Assembly (NCBI GenBank): GCA_030624545.1
Contig: JAUXJX010000049.1
Coordinates: forward strand, 1-9,109
Origin: Bacteroidota bacterium
GTDB lineage: Bacteria; Zhuqueibacterota; JdFR-76; DREG01
Reading direction: 5' to 3'
Length of the DNA stretch: 9,109 nt
The notes below the pieces were generated by a model. It did no database searches, was not told where the DNA came from, and saw nothing but the letters and a program-made list of their open reading frames with translations. Position numbers and translations under genes: made by a program. Each line of letters starts with the position of its first letter. The first letter of the stretch is position 1. This document shows positions 1 to 6,264 of the stretch, in pieces.

Positions 1-293
1 ACGTTCAGCCCGGTCTGACCTCCCATAGTCGGAAGCAAAGCATCCGGCTTTTCCTTTACAATTATCTTCTTTAGCGAGTCCGGTGTTATGGGTTCAATAT
101 AGGTGCGATAAGCCAGGTCAGGGTCGGTCATGATAGTGGCCGGGTTGCTGTTAACCAATATGACCCGGTATCCTTCTTCGCTAAGGGCTTTGCATGCCTG
201 TGTCCCGGAATAATCGAATTCGCAAGCTTGTCCAATGATGATAGGACCTGATCCGATGATCAAAATCTTATCGATATCGGTCCGTTTAGGCAT
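1..293 (-). CDS. carB: Carbamoyl-phosphate synthetase large subunit, N-terminal 97 residues (partial)
   Basis: The large subunit of carbamoyl-phosphate synthetase uses ammonia channelled from CarA, bicarbonate and two ATP to make carbamoyl phosphate for arginine and pyrimidine synthesis in the cytoplasm. The visible part begins [18 protein letters not shown] and is the pre-ATP-grasp region of the first synthetase half. It shows the family hallmarks [17 protein letters not shown] (about residues 22-38), [15 protein letters not shown] (about 49-63) and [10 protein letters not shown] (about 88-97). The rest of the roughly 1,070-residue protein lies beyond the left edge. Its ATG overlaps the end of carA by 8 nt (ATGCCTAA), so the two are very likely translationally coupled, which suits a 1:1 heterodimer. 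No strong Shine-Dalgarno is seen before this ATG, which also favours coupling. Confidence 0.97.
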   Translation of the reverse strand, partial: MPKRTDIDKILIIGSGPIIIGQACEFDYSGTQACKALSEEGYRVILVNSNPATIMTDPDLAYRTYIEPITPDSLKKIIVKEKPDALLPTMGGQTGLN

Positions 294-1431
294 AGACTGG
301 ACGCTTCTCTTTTTCTACCCGAACCATTTGATAGAATTGATCGAAGAGATATCGAGAATCGTGCGGTCCGGGACCGGATTCAGGATGATACTGAACGGCG
401 AATATTGGCAGTTTTAGGTGTCGAAAGCCTTCTAGGGTATTGTCATTGAGGTTTAAATGAGTAACCTCAATCTTGTCTTCGTCGAGAAATTTTGGATCTA
501 CGGCGAATCCATGATTCTGTGAAGTAATTTCTACTTTCCCTGTTTTGAGATTCTTCACCGGATGATTAACGCCGTGGTGGCCAAACTTCAATTTGAATGT
601 CTTTGCCCCGAGCGCCAGACCGAGAAGTTGATGACCAAGGCAAATTCCCATAATCGGAAAACGTGGTATCAATTCTCGGATTGTGTCTATAGCATATACA
701 ACGGGTTCGGGATCACCGGGGCCATTTGAGAGAAAAATCGCATCCGGATCAGCCGCAATCAGGTCGGCAACTCGGGTGTGTGCCGGGAATATGGTGATGT
801 CAAATCCGTGACTATATAAATTGCGAAGGATGTTCCATTTTACACCAAAATCGAGCACGGCTAGGCGGTAGCGGGGCGCCTCTCGCATTGGCAGAAATAC
901 CTGCATCTCATAGTTGTTTAGTTCAGGCTGCCACTCATATGGCTGTTTTGTGGTCACAACCTGCACCAGGTTCCTGCCAATCATATCCGGCGCCAGCATT
1001 AGCTTCCGTGACAGAGACTCCGGGTCAAAGTCATAGGTTGAAATAATCCCCTTCATGACACCCTCATCTCTGAGCATTCGGGTAATAGCACGTGTGTCGA
1101 CATCTTCAATGGCGATGATCTGATAGCGCCTCAAAAAGTCGCTCAAGCCAATTTGTCCCCGCCAATTGGAAAACATCTTTGAGGCTTCGAATACGACAAA
1201 ACCCTCCAAAAATGGATTGCGGGACTCGTAGTCCTGCAGATTTATTCCGCAGTTACCAATATGCGGATAAGTCATCACCACGATTTGGCCACTATAGGAG
1301 GGATCCGTTAAAATCTCCTGGTAGCCTGCCATGCCCGTATTAAATACGACCTCACCCACAACCTCGCCGGGACTGCCGCAAGACTGTCCTTCAAACATAC
1401 GGCCATTTTCAAAAGCAAAGACGGCTTTCAT
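286..1431 (-). CDS. carA: Carbamoyl-phosphate synthetase small (glutaminase) subunit
   Basis: CarA hydrolyses glutamine and passes ammonia to CarB. From the ATG chosen here it has 381 residues, normal for the family. The N-terminal CarA domain contains [21 protein letters not shown] and the C-terminal class I glutamine amidotransferase domain starts near residue 190. It contains SNGPGDP (235-241), [10 protein letters not shown] with the nucleophile Cys264, and HPES with His349 and Glu351, so the Cys-His-Glu triad is complete. An in-frame TTG at 1464 would add 11 residues (MPQNNFRQTEK). I prefer the ATG at 1431 because family members begin with MKA-like sequence just before the first strand (KAVFAFENG). 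No strong Shine-Dalgarno precedes either start. The gene ends inside the carB start codon region (8-nt overlap). The upstream gap of 140 nt may hold a promoter, but I see no clear -35/-10 pair. Confidence 0.97.
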   Translation of the reverse strand: MKAVFAFENGRMFEGQSCGSPGEVVGEVVFNTGMAGYQEILTDPSYSGQIVVMTYPHIGNCGINLQDYESRNPFLEGFVVFEASKMFSNWRGQIGLSDFLRRYQIIAIEDVDTRAITRMLRDEGVMKGIISTYDFDPESLSRKLMLAPDMIGRNLVQVVTTKQPYEWQPELNNYEMQVFLPMREAPRYRLAVLDFGVKWNILRNLYSHGFDITIFPAHTRVADLIAADPDAIFLSNGPGDPEPVVYAIDTIRELIPRFPIMGICLGHQLLGLALGAKTFKLKFGHHGVNHPVKNLKTGKVEITSQNHGFAVDPKFLDEDKIEVTHLNLNDNTLEGFRHLKLPIFAVQYHPESGPGPHDSRYLFDQFYQMVRVEKEKRPVYA

Positions 1432-1467
1432 TTTCTCAGTCTGCCTGAAATTATTTTGGGGCAACCA

Positions 1468-1481
1468 GGGCCTTAAGGTCC
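1468..1481. repeat. Short near-palindrome in the carA upstream region
   Basis: GGGCCTTAAGGTCC contains the perfect 8-bp palindrome CCTTAAGG and extends to 14 bp with one mismatched pair. It sits 37 nt before the carA ATG in the only non-coding stretch of the car region. It could be an operator for pyrimidine or arginine control, or chance; nothing in the sequence decides this. Confidence 0.25.
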
Positions 1482-1571
1482 AACTAGTGTTTTGCCGCTA
1501 TGGAGCGATGTGTGTCTTAATCTAATGAATAAAGATGAAGAAATAAACTGTATTCGTTTAGCTCATATGAT

Positions 1572-2831
1572 TTAATCAAATTCAGCATCAGCGATTGTAG
1601 CTCGCATGCGATTCATTAAATCAGCTCTTGAATAAGTTTGACTCAAATCTAGTTCATGGATTTGATATCGTCCTGTCCGATTTGAGTAAAAAACCACTTT
1701 TGTCCCGTCAGGTGAGTAACTCGGCGATAGATTTCTTCCGTCATTTGCCGTAAGCTTTGTCAACTGCTCAGTACCAAGATCCAGCTCATAAAGGTCATAA
1801 TTTTTGGAAACTTTGCTAAAAAACACGATCTTCTTACCCGCAGGCGAGTATTTCGGGGCGCCAAAATCTATGTTACGCGTAGAGAGCCGAGAAACATTCT
1901 TGCCATTCAGATGAGCATCGAACAGCGCAAAATGGTCTTCGCTTCTTGCTGTGAACAAAAATCGATCACCTGGTGACTCGATGCCCGGGCTGCCATAATC
2001 GATGTCCCGCACCAATATGGGAAGGACCTGCTCGGCGTGGAAGTCATATTTCATGATCTTGGTATGGGAGTTCCCATTAATGTTGCGATCTGAAACGAAT
2101 AGAAGCGAGCCGCCGCCCGGTATTGGGGCCGGGTACCAATCATCTGCAGGGTGAACAACAAGAGGCTTTTCTGAGTTCAGATTCGAGTCAATTAGATAGA
2201 TATCCCTTCGTCTTCCATCGGACGATTGCTGCCTGGTAAACAGTATGCCGGATTCATCCACAAATACCGGCGACTCGTCGTGCAAGGGACTGCTGGTCAT
2301 TTGGGCCATTTCTCCGCTGGTGAGGTCCATTGCAAAGATATCCCAATTTTGATTGCGATTTGATTGAAAAACAATGCGTGACCCCGCCGGATCGTAAGCC
2401 GGATTAGCACTATCGAACTGCCCTGTTGTTATCTGCCGAACCGGATGCTTCATGCCAATAATTTCGGCAATCCTGTCACTCCACGCGGGTGAACCGTCAG
2501 TATCCAACAATATTAGAAACGCCTTGTAGGCAGCCGTATTCAGTCCTTTCTCGAACAAAACTTCCCCTTTTAGAAAAAGCGCCTCTACATAATCCGGCCT
2601 GAAAAGTAGGGCTGAGTCTAATACCGCGAGGGCTTTGAGTGTATCTTCCTGCAGAAGATAATGCCGGCCTAGCTCAAGATAGGTTTCAGGGTTATGTGGA
2701 TCAATTGACAAGGATTCTCTCAGTTGACTGATCTGATAGTTCCCCTTTTCTGGATCCACAGCATTCTTCTGTCTACTTGAAGAGCATCCAATCAGCGCAG
2801 CTATTATCAGAACAGAAATGATCTTGTGCAT
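1572..2831 (-). CDS. Lipoprotein with TPR region and six-blade TolB-like PD40 propeller
   Basis: From the ATG at 2831 this is a 419-residue protein starting MHKIISVLIIAALIGCSSS, a signal peptide with lipobox LIGC and lipidated Cys16. Residues about 33-125 are helical TPR-like (ETYLELGRHYLLQ, LDSALLFRPDYVEALFLKG). Residues about 130-400 hold six PD40/TolB-type strands-and-loops, one per blade, near 143, 186, 233, 281, 325 and 369; clear examples are KYSPAGKKIVFFS and SYSPDGTKVVFYSNRTGRY. Six blades match the TolB propeller, but TPRs and a lipid anchor replace the usual TolB N-terminal domain. Such proteins are expected on the periplasmic face of the inner or outer membrane and may act in protein-protein contact or envelope sensing; the actual partner is unknown. 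An in-frame ATG at 2885 adds 18 residues but lacks a ribosome site and would bury the signal peptide. Confidence 0.9.
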   Translation of the reverse strand: MHKIISVLIIAALIGCSSSRQKNAVDPEKGNYQISQLRESLSIDPHNPETYLELGRHYLLQEDTLKALAVLDSALLFRPDYVEALFLKGEVLFEKGLNTAAYKAFLILLDTDGSPAWSDRIAEIIGMKHPVRQITTGQFDSANPAYDPAGSRIVFQSNRNQNWDIFAMDLTSGEMAQMTSSPLHDESPVFVDESGILFTRQQSSDGRRRDIYLIDSNLNSEKPLVVHPADDWYPAPIPGGGSLLFVSDRNINGNSHTKIMKYDFHAEQVLPILVRDIDYGSPGIESPGDRFLFTARSEDHFALFDAHLNGKNVSRLSTRNIDFGAPKYSPAGKKIVFFSKVSKNYDLYELDLGTEQLTKLTANDGRNLSPSYSPDGTKVVFYSNRTGRYQIHELDLSQTYSRADLMNRMRATIADAEFD

Positions 2832-2835
2832 GAAT

Positions 2836-2842
2836 CCTCCTT
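2836..2842 (-). promoter_or_regulatory. Strong Shine-Dalgarno deciding the lipoprotein start
   Basis: On the minus strand AAGGAGG lies 4 nt before the ATG at 2831. It fixes the start of the lipoprotein 18 codons inside the longest open frame and places the signal peptide at the true N-terminus. Confidence 0.85.
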
Positions 2843-2943
2843 GCACGAGGTCGCTAAATGCAATTCTCCGAATGTCTATGCTCATAAGTCGTTATTATTT
2901 AGGAACGCAGATTCACTTTTACCTTATGACATTATCGGTTAAT

Positions 2944-3135
2944 ATGGCGATAAAAATAATACACGTGCGGATCAACAGATGGCAGACATTGCCCGAACTT
3001 CGGATAGACTGTCCTAAAATGAGCCAGTTGAATACTCGCTATTGGAACGAGACCGATACTTGTTCTCATGAGCAGCGGTTAGTAATTGCTTTGTTTTCAA
3101 TAGATTACGAAGACATCTTGGCGGTCTACAAATGA
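2944..3135 (+). CDS. Doubtful 63-residue orphan ORF
   Basis: An open frame from ATG GCG ATA to TGA predicts a 63-residue protein with two Trp, two Cys and no recognisable domain, signal peptide or membrane segment. The same frame is open back to 2818, overlapping the start of the lipoprotein gene on the other strand. No Shine-Dalgarno precedes the ATG, and a candidate promoter for the next small ORF overlaps its last codons. It lies in the 628-nt gap between the SPOR gene and the lipoprotein gene (2832-3459). It may be a real small gene, a decayed remnant or chance. I do not recognise it. Confidence 0.15.
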   Translation: MAIKIIHVRINRWQTLPELRIDCPKMSQLNTRYWNETDTCSHEQRLVIALFSIDYEDILAVYK

Positions 3136-3146
3136 CGGGGCATAAT
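3118..3146 (+). promoter_or_regulatory. Candidate sigma70-type promoter for the small basic peptide
   Basis: TTGGCG (3118-3123) and CATAAT (3141-3146) are separated by exactly 17 nt, matching TTGACA/TATAAT at 4 and 5 of 6 positions. Transcription would start near 3153, leaving a leader of about 84 nt before the ATG at 3237. It points away from the lipoprotein gene and towards the 3' end of the SPOR gene, against the direction of every neighbour. Confidence 0.4.
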
Positions 3147-3236
3147 TATTGCAAAGTGTATCATTAGAATTCAAGAGGACCAATTTCAACTCACGGCAAA
3201 ATCAATTCTGAACGGAAAACATAATTGAGGTAGGTT

Positions 3237-3368
3237 ATGGCGTCACTAATTCTCAAATTACGGCTGTTAAGGATCAGAGCCAGCCTCAAAAAGGTTCGCA
3301 AACGACTGATTTCCAGGGCAGCCAGAGAACAAATGAAGAAAGCCCCTCTGGACATGTCGTTCCAATGA
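3237..3368 (+). CDS. Small, highly basic amphipathic peptide (43 aa)
   Basis: A 43-codon ORF, MASLILKLRLLRIRASLKK at its start, follows GAGG (3227-3230) by 6 nt, a good Shine-Dalgarno, and lies behind a plausible promoter. The peptide has 13 Lys/Arg against 2 acidic residues. Hydrophobic residues L6, L10, I13, L17, V20, L24 and A28 fall in a 4-3 heptad spacing, giving one greasy face on a cationic helix, with a more polar tail after about residue 31. It has no cysteine and no signal peptide. Such a shape could bind nucleic acid, ribosome or membrane, or act as a small toxin; the sequence does not choose among these. It is the only supported plus-strand gene here and converges on the SPOR gene, whose stop is 91 nt away. 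The opposite strand is also open (54 codons, 3355 down to 3191) but has only a weak GGAA before its ATG, so the plus-strand reading is favoured. I do not recognise the family. Confidence 0.42.
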   Translation: MASLILKLRLLRIRASLKKVRKRLISRAAREQMKKAPLDMSFQ

Positions 3369-3459
3369 ATGAAATTTGGCGTTGCAGTCTTCCTTAAACT
3401 GAGTAATCAGCAATCCTTCAAGTTGAACCGCCTGGTTTTTCCGGCTACTCTTGCCCCGG

Positions 3460-4323
3460 TTAATCCAACTGTCTAAGCTGGCTTAAATCCACAATTTGGT
3501 ATTCTATTCGATACCTTCTAGCAATGACCTCACCCCTGTCTTTCGCTTCCTGTTGCGAATCGTATCTTCCCACGCATACCACAAAGAACCTTCGTGCCGC
3601 CACATATTTGATGTAAATTTCTGCTCGATAACCTTTGTTTTCCAGAAATTGTTTTTGAATTAGGGCATTCGCTTCAGTGGAGAATGCGCCCGCCTGAATT
3701 GAGTAAATAGGGATCGCCTCTGAGACTCGGTCGGCAGGATCCGCCAGTTGTGGTTCCTCCGTTTTGGCCCTTTCCGTTAGATCAATCGCAGCTAACTCGA
3801 TCAACCTTGACCGGGGATATTCACGCCTAAAAGTCCTGAGTGTGGCATTGCTTGAGTCTGTTTTTCCTATCGCTTGCCAGCATCTCGCCACATAATATAG
3901 CCCCCGCTCGGCATACGCGGTTCTTTGGTATTCTTCAGCCAGAAATAAGAAAGTTTCTCTTGCAGTGTTATACAAGCCAAAGGCAAACTGATGCAAAGCT
4001 ATGCGTTCGAGTTGGGCCGGCACAATTTTGGAACGTGGCTCCTGTCTGGCAAGCTCTTTAATCCTCGCAACGGCTTGGTCGCCATCCCGTTCAAAGATTG
4101 CTTGTATAAACAGAACACTGAGATCAGAGGAATCACCAAGTTCACCATCCGCCAGCAATAATTCCAGCCTGGCGATCTCATTTCTCTCGTATAACCTGAA
4201 TGTCCGCGATTGCGAAAAGACGACTTTAGGGGAAAAAAAGAGCGAAACGAAAATAGCGATTAGAAGGACTCTTTGGAGGAACAATCCGGGGCGGCTATGA
4301 TAGACTACATTCATCCTGGTCAT
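3460..4323 (-). CDS. Exported TPR-like protein with C-terminal SPOR domain
   Basis: This 287-residue protein has an N-terminal signal sequence with a hydrophobic core at about residues 19-31 and a likely signal peptidase I site after VFS37, so it should be periplasmic; there is no lipobox. Residues about 105-175 look like tetratricopeptide helices (YNTARETFLFLAEEY, RGLYYVARCWQAIGKTDSS). Residues about 204-282 form a SPOR domain with the typical YSIQAGAFSTEANA and FVVCVGRYDSQQEA strands. SPOR domains are known to bind peptidoglycan stripped of stem peptides, mostly at division septa, so a cell-wall or division role is inferred. The start codon is 6 nt after the lapB stop, so the genes are co-transcribed and probably coupled. 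An ATG three codons later (4314) is an equal alternative; neither has a clear Shine-Dalgarno. No convincing intrinsic terminator follows. Confidence 0.88.
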   Translation of the reverse strand: MTRMNVVYHSRPGLFLQRVLLIAIFVSLFFSPKVVFSQSRTFRLYERNEIARLELLLADGELGDSSDLSVLFIQAIFERDGDQAVARIKELARQEPRSKIVPAQLERIALHQFAFGLYNTARETFLFLAEEYQRTAYAERGLYYVARCWQAIGKTDSSNATLRTFRREYPRSRLIELAAIDLTERAKTEEPQLADPADRVSEAIPIYSIQAGAFSTEANALIQKQFLENKGYRAEIYIKYVAARRFFVVCVGRYDSQQEAKDRGEVIARRYRIEYQIVDLSQLRQLD

Positions 4324-4329
4324 ATTAGA

Positions 4330-5493
4330 TTACAAATCGAATGAGTTCCAAGCACCACATTGAGGGCAATGCCAAAGCGGGCTCGAACTCTCGTATTGGC
4401 AATTTGAACAAAGAAACTTCTTTTCGACTGTGGTAGATTTGTCCGTTAATTCAAGAGCCATGCCCAGGGCTTTTTCAGGCTTGCCGTTTTGTGAATACAG
4501 TCTTATTAATTTGAGACGGGCAAGCTGCGAATCGGGATTACTCTCAAGGATAGCTTCGCAGAGCCGGATAGCTCCGCTCAGATCTCCTTTGCGCGCGCGA
4601 ATATCCGAGAGCGTCAATGATACGTCAACGTTGTCCGGACTCTTCTCACTAAGTTCATCCAAAATTCTCTCGATTTCACTATAGGTCCCTGTCGCGTAAA
4701 GGACCTCCTGCAGTCGGTCGATGACAAGATGGGATTTGCCCGGAATACGACTTAGAAATTCCACCCAAACCTTGCTCGCATCTGAGTATCTCTCCTCTCG
4801 CACATAGGAGTCGCCCAAATAGATATATGCAGGTGGACAATCGGCATCTATTTTCATAGCCTCTCGAAGTACGATTCTGCCATCCTTCTCTCTTGAATTC
4901 TTGAAATGCAACTGCGCCACTTCAACCTTGTACAAAGCGAGCTGTTTGTGGACGACCTTGTTACCCTCCAATTTGGACAAGGTCTTGAGGGTCTTAAAGG
5001 CATTTTCCCAATCCTGCTGGGCCTCGTGCACATAGAGCTGCTGTCTCTTTGCCCAAAAATCTTTGGGATCGTTGGCAAACAGTTCCTTGAGAGTATCGAG
5101 GGCTTTGTCATACGCCTTTGAGGAAACGTAGTCCGTTACCAGGCTGCGCCTGATCTGATTCCTGCTATGCTGGCTCAGATTTCGCCTGACCAGCAGTTCT
5201 CGATGCACTTTGATCGCTTTCTCGACCTTACCTTGCTGTCGAAAAATGTCACCTAGCCGGATGTAAGCATCAATATTCTCGGTGTTCTGGCGAACAGAAT
5301 TGTAAAACAAACGGATTGCTTCGTCCTTGTTCCCTTCGATCAATGCATTTAAAGCCTTAATGTAGTCGGAGGAATCGGACGAACTAATTCTGCTTTTCTT
5401 GCGGGAGACTAATAAGTAAACAGTAATCAGAATGAGTGCAATCGCCAAAAGCGCGATGCCATAAAGATAGTTCGGGGGTATCTGTTCAATCAT
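4330..5493 (-). CDS. lapB: LapB-like lipopolysaccharide assembly protein: membrane-anchored TPR protein with rubredoxin-type zinc ribbon
   Basis: At 387 residues this matches LapB (YciM, 389 residues in E. coli). A single N-terminal membrane helix (about 10-29) is followed by basic RKKSR, placing the rest in the cytoplasm. TPR-type helical repeats run from about 43 to 350, for example AYIRLGDIFRQQGKVEKAI and AYIYLGDSYVREERYSDA. The C-terminus carries CSNC (Cys362, Cys365) and CPQCGAWNSF (Cys376, Cys379), the rubredoxin-like metal site of LapB. In E. coli LapB, with FtsH, controls degradation of LpxC and so balances LPS and phospholipid synthesis; the same role is inferred here. The gene starts 15 nt after lapA and lacks a strong Shine-Dalgarno. 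The lapA-lapB order and all four cysteines make the assignment firm, although the exact LPS link in this organism is inferred. Confidence 0.92.
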   Translation of the reverse strand: MIEQIPPNYLYGIALLAIALILITVYLLVSRKKSRISSSDSSDYIKALNALIEGNKDEAIRLFYNSVRQNTENIDAYIRLGDIFRQQGKVEKAIKVHRELLVRRNLSQHSRNQIRRSLVTDYVSSKAYDKALDTLKELFANDPKDFWAKRQQLYVHEAQQDWENAFKTLKTLSKLEGNKVVHKQLALYKVEVAQLHFKNSREKDGRIVLREAMKIDADCPPAYIYLGDSYVREERYSDASKVWVEFLSRIPGKSHLVIDRLQEVLYATGTYSEIERILDELSEKSPDNVDVSLTLSDIRARKGDLSGAIRLCEAILESNPDSQLARLKLIRLYSQNGKPEKALGMALELTDKSTTVEKKFLCSNCQYESSSPLWHCPQCGAWNSFDL

Positions 5494-5508
5494 CTGTAAT
5501 GTAGGTTA

Positions 5509-5835
5509 TTATTCGGAAGAAGTCTCAGTCGTCTCAGGTTCGACGGCCTCCTCTACTGAGAGATTTCGCAAATTGTTCAACTCAGCTTTCAACTGATCGT
5601 TCTGATTTCTCAACTGCCGACATTCAACTTTCAACTGCAGAATCTTAAAAACCGAAACGAATAACCAGACAAGTATGCCAGATGAGAAGGCAATGTATAC
5701 CACGAAATAGAGAGGAATCTCAGGAGAGGTCCAGTCCACGATCTTGAGCTGCACCATCTGATGTTGATTCTGAAAGGCAAACCCGAGAATCAGAATGATC
5801 AGAAGGGCGCCTAGAATCCATTTAACTATCCACAT
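5509..5835 (-). CDS. lapA: LapA-domain (DUF1049) inner-membrane protein
   Basis: This 108-residue protein has two membrane helices (about 4-21 and 42-63). After the first comes FAFQNQHQMVQLKI, the FAxxN-type motif of the LapA/YciS family. A coiled coil follows the second helix (about 64-92, KILQLKVECRQLRNQNDQL), then a short acidic tail. Known LapA proteins are small inner-membrane partners of LapB in LPS assembly. The start is well supported by AAGGAG (5844-5849) 8 nt upstream of the ATG. It is the first gene of the lapA-lapB-SPOR unit and has two candidate promoters upstream in the 429-nt gap after rpsA. The length is close to the usual 100 or so residues. Confidence 0.9.
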   Translation of the reverse strand: MWIVKWILGALLIILILGFAFQNQHQMVQLKIVDWTSPEIPLYFVVYIAFSSGILVWLFVSVFKILQLKVECRQLRNQNDQLKAELNNLRNLSVEEAVEPETTETSSE

Positions 5836-5869
5836 TCCAAGTTCTCCTTTGCAGTGGGATACCCAATAA

Positions 5870-5898
5870 AATATAGGATGGGATTATTCGAATTTGAA
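5870..5898 (-). promoter_or_regulatory. Candidate proximal promoter of lapA
   Basis: On the minus strand TTCAAA (5893-5898) and TATATT (5870-5875) are 17 nt apart, matching sigma70 boxes at 4 and 5 of 6 positions. The start would fall near 5863, giving a leader of about 28 nt that contains the lapA Shine-Dalgarno. The -35 box lies in a 14-bp near-palindrome (5886-5899, ATTCGAATTTGAAT, one mismatched pair). Confidence 0.4.
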
Positions 5899-6005
5899 TC
5901 AAAAAATGAGGATGAAGGCACATGAATATCCGGCGTCTTAATGGCCTTCTGAAGAATATTGAAATCGACTATTTAACATTAAGTGGAATCAATTTTTGTG
6001 GCTAT

Positions 6006-6033
6006 AAGATAACAATTTTCGTTCAAAAATCAA
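6006..6033 (-). promoter_or_regulatory. Candidate distal promoter of lapA, extended -10 type
   Basis: On the minus strand TTGATT (6028-6033) and TATCTT (6006-6011) are 16 nt apart, and the -10 is preceded by TGT, an extended -10 element. Transcription would start near 5998 with a leader of about 160 nt. The -35 box lies inside a perfect inverted repeat (6022-6044), a position typical of a repressor or activator site. Confidence 0.4.
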
Positions 6034-6044
6034 TTATTTTTGAA
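6022..6044. repeat. Perfect AT-rich inverted repeat over the distal lapA -35 box
   Basis: Arms TTCAAAAAT (6022-6030) and ATTTTTGAA (6036-6044) are exact complements around a 5-nt centre, CAATT. It overlaps the candidate -35 element, so an operator is a possible reading. With only A/T-rich pairs it would make a weak RNA hairpin and is not a typical terminator. Confidence 0.6.
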
Positions 6045-6105
6045 AGAGGACTCCGCAGCTTTCCTCAAATAAGTACGGTTCGGAAGTTTATTTCATACGA
6101 GATTC

Positions 6106-6122
6106 CGGTTCGTTGAGAACCG
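6106..6122. repeat. Perfect inverted repeat, 6-bp arms
   Basis: Arms CGGTTC (6106-6111) and GAACCG (6117-6122) flank a 5-nt loop, GTTGA. The repeat lies in the rpsA-lapA gap just 5 nt from a second perfect repeat. As RNA on the minus strand it would be a small stable stem-loop in the 3' region of the rpsA transcript. No U-run follows, so it does not look like an intrinsic terminator. Confidence 0.5.
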
Positions 6123-6127
6123 TTATG

Positions 6128-6146
6128 AATCAATGCAACATTGATT
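6128..6146. repeat. Perfect inverted repeat, 8-bp arms
   Basis: Arms AATCAATG (6128-6135) and CATTGATT (6139-6146) are exact complements around a 3-nt centre, CAA. It lies about 120 nt past the rpsA stop. Possible readings are a DNA-binding site or an RNA stem in the rpsA 3' untranslated region. Confidence 0.55.
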
Positions 6147-6264
6147 TCGAATGCAGCAAGGGGAGAAGATTCAATCTTGTGATGCAGGCCAAAAAATCTA
6201 GCTGCTCAATTCAAATTGTTGGAGATCTCTTCGAGGAGAATTCGATATGGGTCTTGGGAATCAG

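Noticed and set aside
1432..1464. TTG start at 1464 for carA
   Set aside because: It adds 11 residues not typical of CarA, and the ATG at 1431 places the protein start where the family begins.
2984..2996. A sigma54-like TGGCA...TTGC promoter on the plus strand
   Set aside because: Only 8 nt separate the GG and GC dinucleotides; sigma54 promoters need 10.
3191..3355. A 54-codon minus-strand ORF opposite the small basic peptide
   Set aside because: Only a weak GGAA precedes its ATG and no promoter was seen; the plus-strand ORF has the better start signals, although the question is not closed.
3426..3440. A hairpin plus T-run (AACC-GCCT-GGTTTTT) that could end the small plus-strand transcript
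   Set aside because: The stem is only 4 bp with two A-T pairs, too weak to call as an intrinsic terminator.
5922..6116. A 64-codon plus-strand ORF in the rpsA-lapA gap
   Set aside because: The AAGG before its ATG is only 3 nt away, its composition is that of AT-rich non-coding DNA, and it overlaps the distal lapA promoter and two inverted repeats.
6185..6215. A T-run on the minus strand after CAATTTGAATTG, as a terminator for rpsA
   Set aside because: The stem would be 5 A/T-rich pairs with a 2-nt loop, and 9 or more nt separate it from the T-run.
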